A program made the position numbers and the translations under genes. Below the pieces are notes generated by a model, which worked only from the letters and a program-made list of their open reading frames with translations, did not search any database and was not told the origin of the DNA. DNA of 36,326 nucleotides. It comes from Jiangella endophytica. GTDB lineage: Bacteria > Actinomycetota > Actinomycetes > Jiangellales > Jiangellaceae. This document shows, piece after piece, positions 35,641 to 36,326 of the stretch. Location of the stretch: the NCBI RefSeq assembly GCF_003427025.1, contig NZ_QVAI01000034.1, positions 1 through 36,326 on the forward strand, given 5' to 3'. The stretch's first letter is position 1. Each line of letters starts with the position of its first letter.

Positions 35641-35660
35641 TTTCGATGCGAGGGGTGCCG

Positions 35661-36221
35661 ATGACGACGTCCCGGCCGATGCGTGCCGACGCACGCCGCA
35701 ACCACGAGCGCATCGTCACGGCCGCTCGCGAGGCGTTCACCGAGCACGGCCCCGGCGCGCCCCTCGACGACATCGCCCGCCGCGCCGAGGTCGGTCCCGG
35801 CACCCTCTACCGCCACTTCGCCGGCCGGGAGTCGCTCATCGAGGCCGTCTACCACGCCGACGTCGAACGGCTGAACCTGCGCGCGAAGGAGCTGGTCGAT
35901 GAGCTGGCGCCGCTGGACGCGTTGACGGGCTGGCTGCGCGAGCAGGTCGCCTACGTCACGTACAACCGCGGGCTCGGCGCGGCGCTCAAGGCCACGATCG
36001 ACCAGGACTCCGCGACCTACGCGCAGTGCAAGCAGCTCATGCGCGACGCGGCGGCGGCCGTCCTGGCACCGGCGCAGGAGGCCGGTGTGGTGCGCGGCGA
36101 CCTCGAACCGCGCGACCTGCTGCTGCTCGGCCACGGCCTGGGGGTCGCCGCCGAGACGGCGCCGGACTCCTTCGAACGGCTGCTCTCGGTGACGGTCGCC
36201 GGTCTCCGCGCGCCGATGTGA
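35661..36221 (+). CDS. TetR family repressor of the divergent MFS pump
   Basis: This protein of 186 residues has the TetR helix-turn-helix at about 8-55 (RRNHERIVTAAREAFTEHGP, DDIARRAEVGPGTLYRHFAG) and an all-helical effector domain. ATG 35661 is chosen because AGGGG (35651-35655) lies five bases upstream; ATG 35646 is in frame and could be a leaderless start from the same promoter. The three palindromes upstream are its likely sites, giving control of both itself and the exporter. The effector is probably a substrate of the pump. Confidence 0.9.
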   Translation: MTTSRPMRADARRNHERIVTAAREAFTEHGPGAPLDDIARRAEVGPGTLYRHFAGRESLIEAVYHADVERLNLRAKELVDELAPLDALTGWLREQVAYVTYNRGLGAALKATIDQDSATYAQCKQLMRDAAAAVLAPAQEAGVVRGDLEPRDLLLLGHGLGVAAETAPDSFERLLSVTVAGLRAPM

Positions 36222-36275
36222 CGATCACGCGCGCCGCGGCGAGGACCTCCGGGGTCTCGGTGCGCGGTGTCCCTC

Positions 36276-36287
36276 TAGGGTGGGCCG
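36276..36287 (+). promoter_or_regulatory. -10 box TAGGGT of the VOC gene
   Basis: TAGGGT (36276-36281) lies six bases before the ATG at 36288, again the leaderless arrangement; the same hexamer serves the MetE-like gene at 8036. Confidence 0.55.
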
Positions 36288-36326
36288 ATGGCGTCGGTCA
36301 GGCAGGTTCAGGTCACGTTCGATTGC
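36288..36326 (+). CDS. VOC (glyoxalase/dioxygenase fold) family protein, N-terminal start (partial)
   Basis: Only 13 codons are in the window: MASVRQVQVTFDC. This matches the beginning of a widespread actinobacterial VOC protein family (VQVTFDCAEPERVARFW-like), whose members include glyoxalases and resistance proteins. The function cannot be narrowed. The gene is cut by the window end. Confidence 0.55.
   Translation, partial: MASVRQVQVTFDC

Overview
The window is chromosomal DNA of a very high-GC actinobacterium. The sequence shows G/C-saturated third codon positions, frequent GTG starts, and many genes that begin 6-9 bases after a TANNNT -10 box, the usual actinobacterial leaderless arrangement. 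The etfA end, cysteine desulfurase, mnmA, short MetE-like protein and ligA in this order match a block familiar from Actinomycetia. The genus cannot be settled by eye; a Jiangella-like organism is only a guess.

Layout. 1-2438: end of etfA, its terminator, then cysteine desulfurase and mnmA, which together supply the thiol of 2-thiouridine in tRNA. 2472-6810: an ArsC-like protein without its catalytic core, a TetR-hydrolase operon whose operator lies inside the promoter, a VIT1/CCC1-type metal transporter, and two translationally coupled GAF-ANTAR proteins. 6811-8049: a structured leader, a 37-bp tandem duplication in front of a small ORF, and the eroded remains of a sugar ABC permease. 8050-11426: short MetE-like protein and ligA, both apparently leaderless.

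11427-24200 looks accessory: a P-loop protein resembling DUF1611, a strong bidirectional terminator beside a tRNA-like relic, a large LuxR-type ATPase regulator divergent from a secreted subtilase fused to an eight-repeat propeller, a RecQ-type helicase, and an EamA exporter. Several tandem-repeat arrays (units of 11, 7 and 14 bp) bracket the helicase gene, and DnaA-box-like sites lie in front of it.

24219-36326: an ACT-domain protein, a response regulator with no kinase beside it, a PadR regulator divergent from a MacB/FtsX-type ABC transporter (with a decayed ABC-exporter ATPase between ATPase and permease), a Tat-exported phosphoesterase with a LamG-like domain, an LPG-synthase-like membrane protein, a DHA2-type MFS efflux pump and its divergent TetR repressor with three copies of one operator, and the first codons of a VOC-family gene.

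The best-supported regulatory units are TetR/hydrolase, PadR/ABC and TetR/MFS. No CRISPR array, complete insertion sequence, rRNA or intact tRNA was seen. No single clearly new multi-gene system stands out; the most unusual signals are the repeat arrays around recQ, the core-less ArsC protein, the subtilase-propeller fusion and the ANTAR-linked leader.
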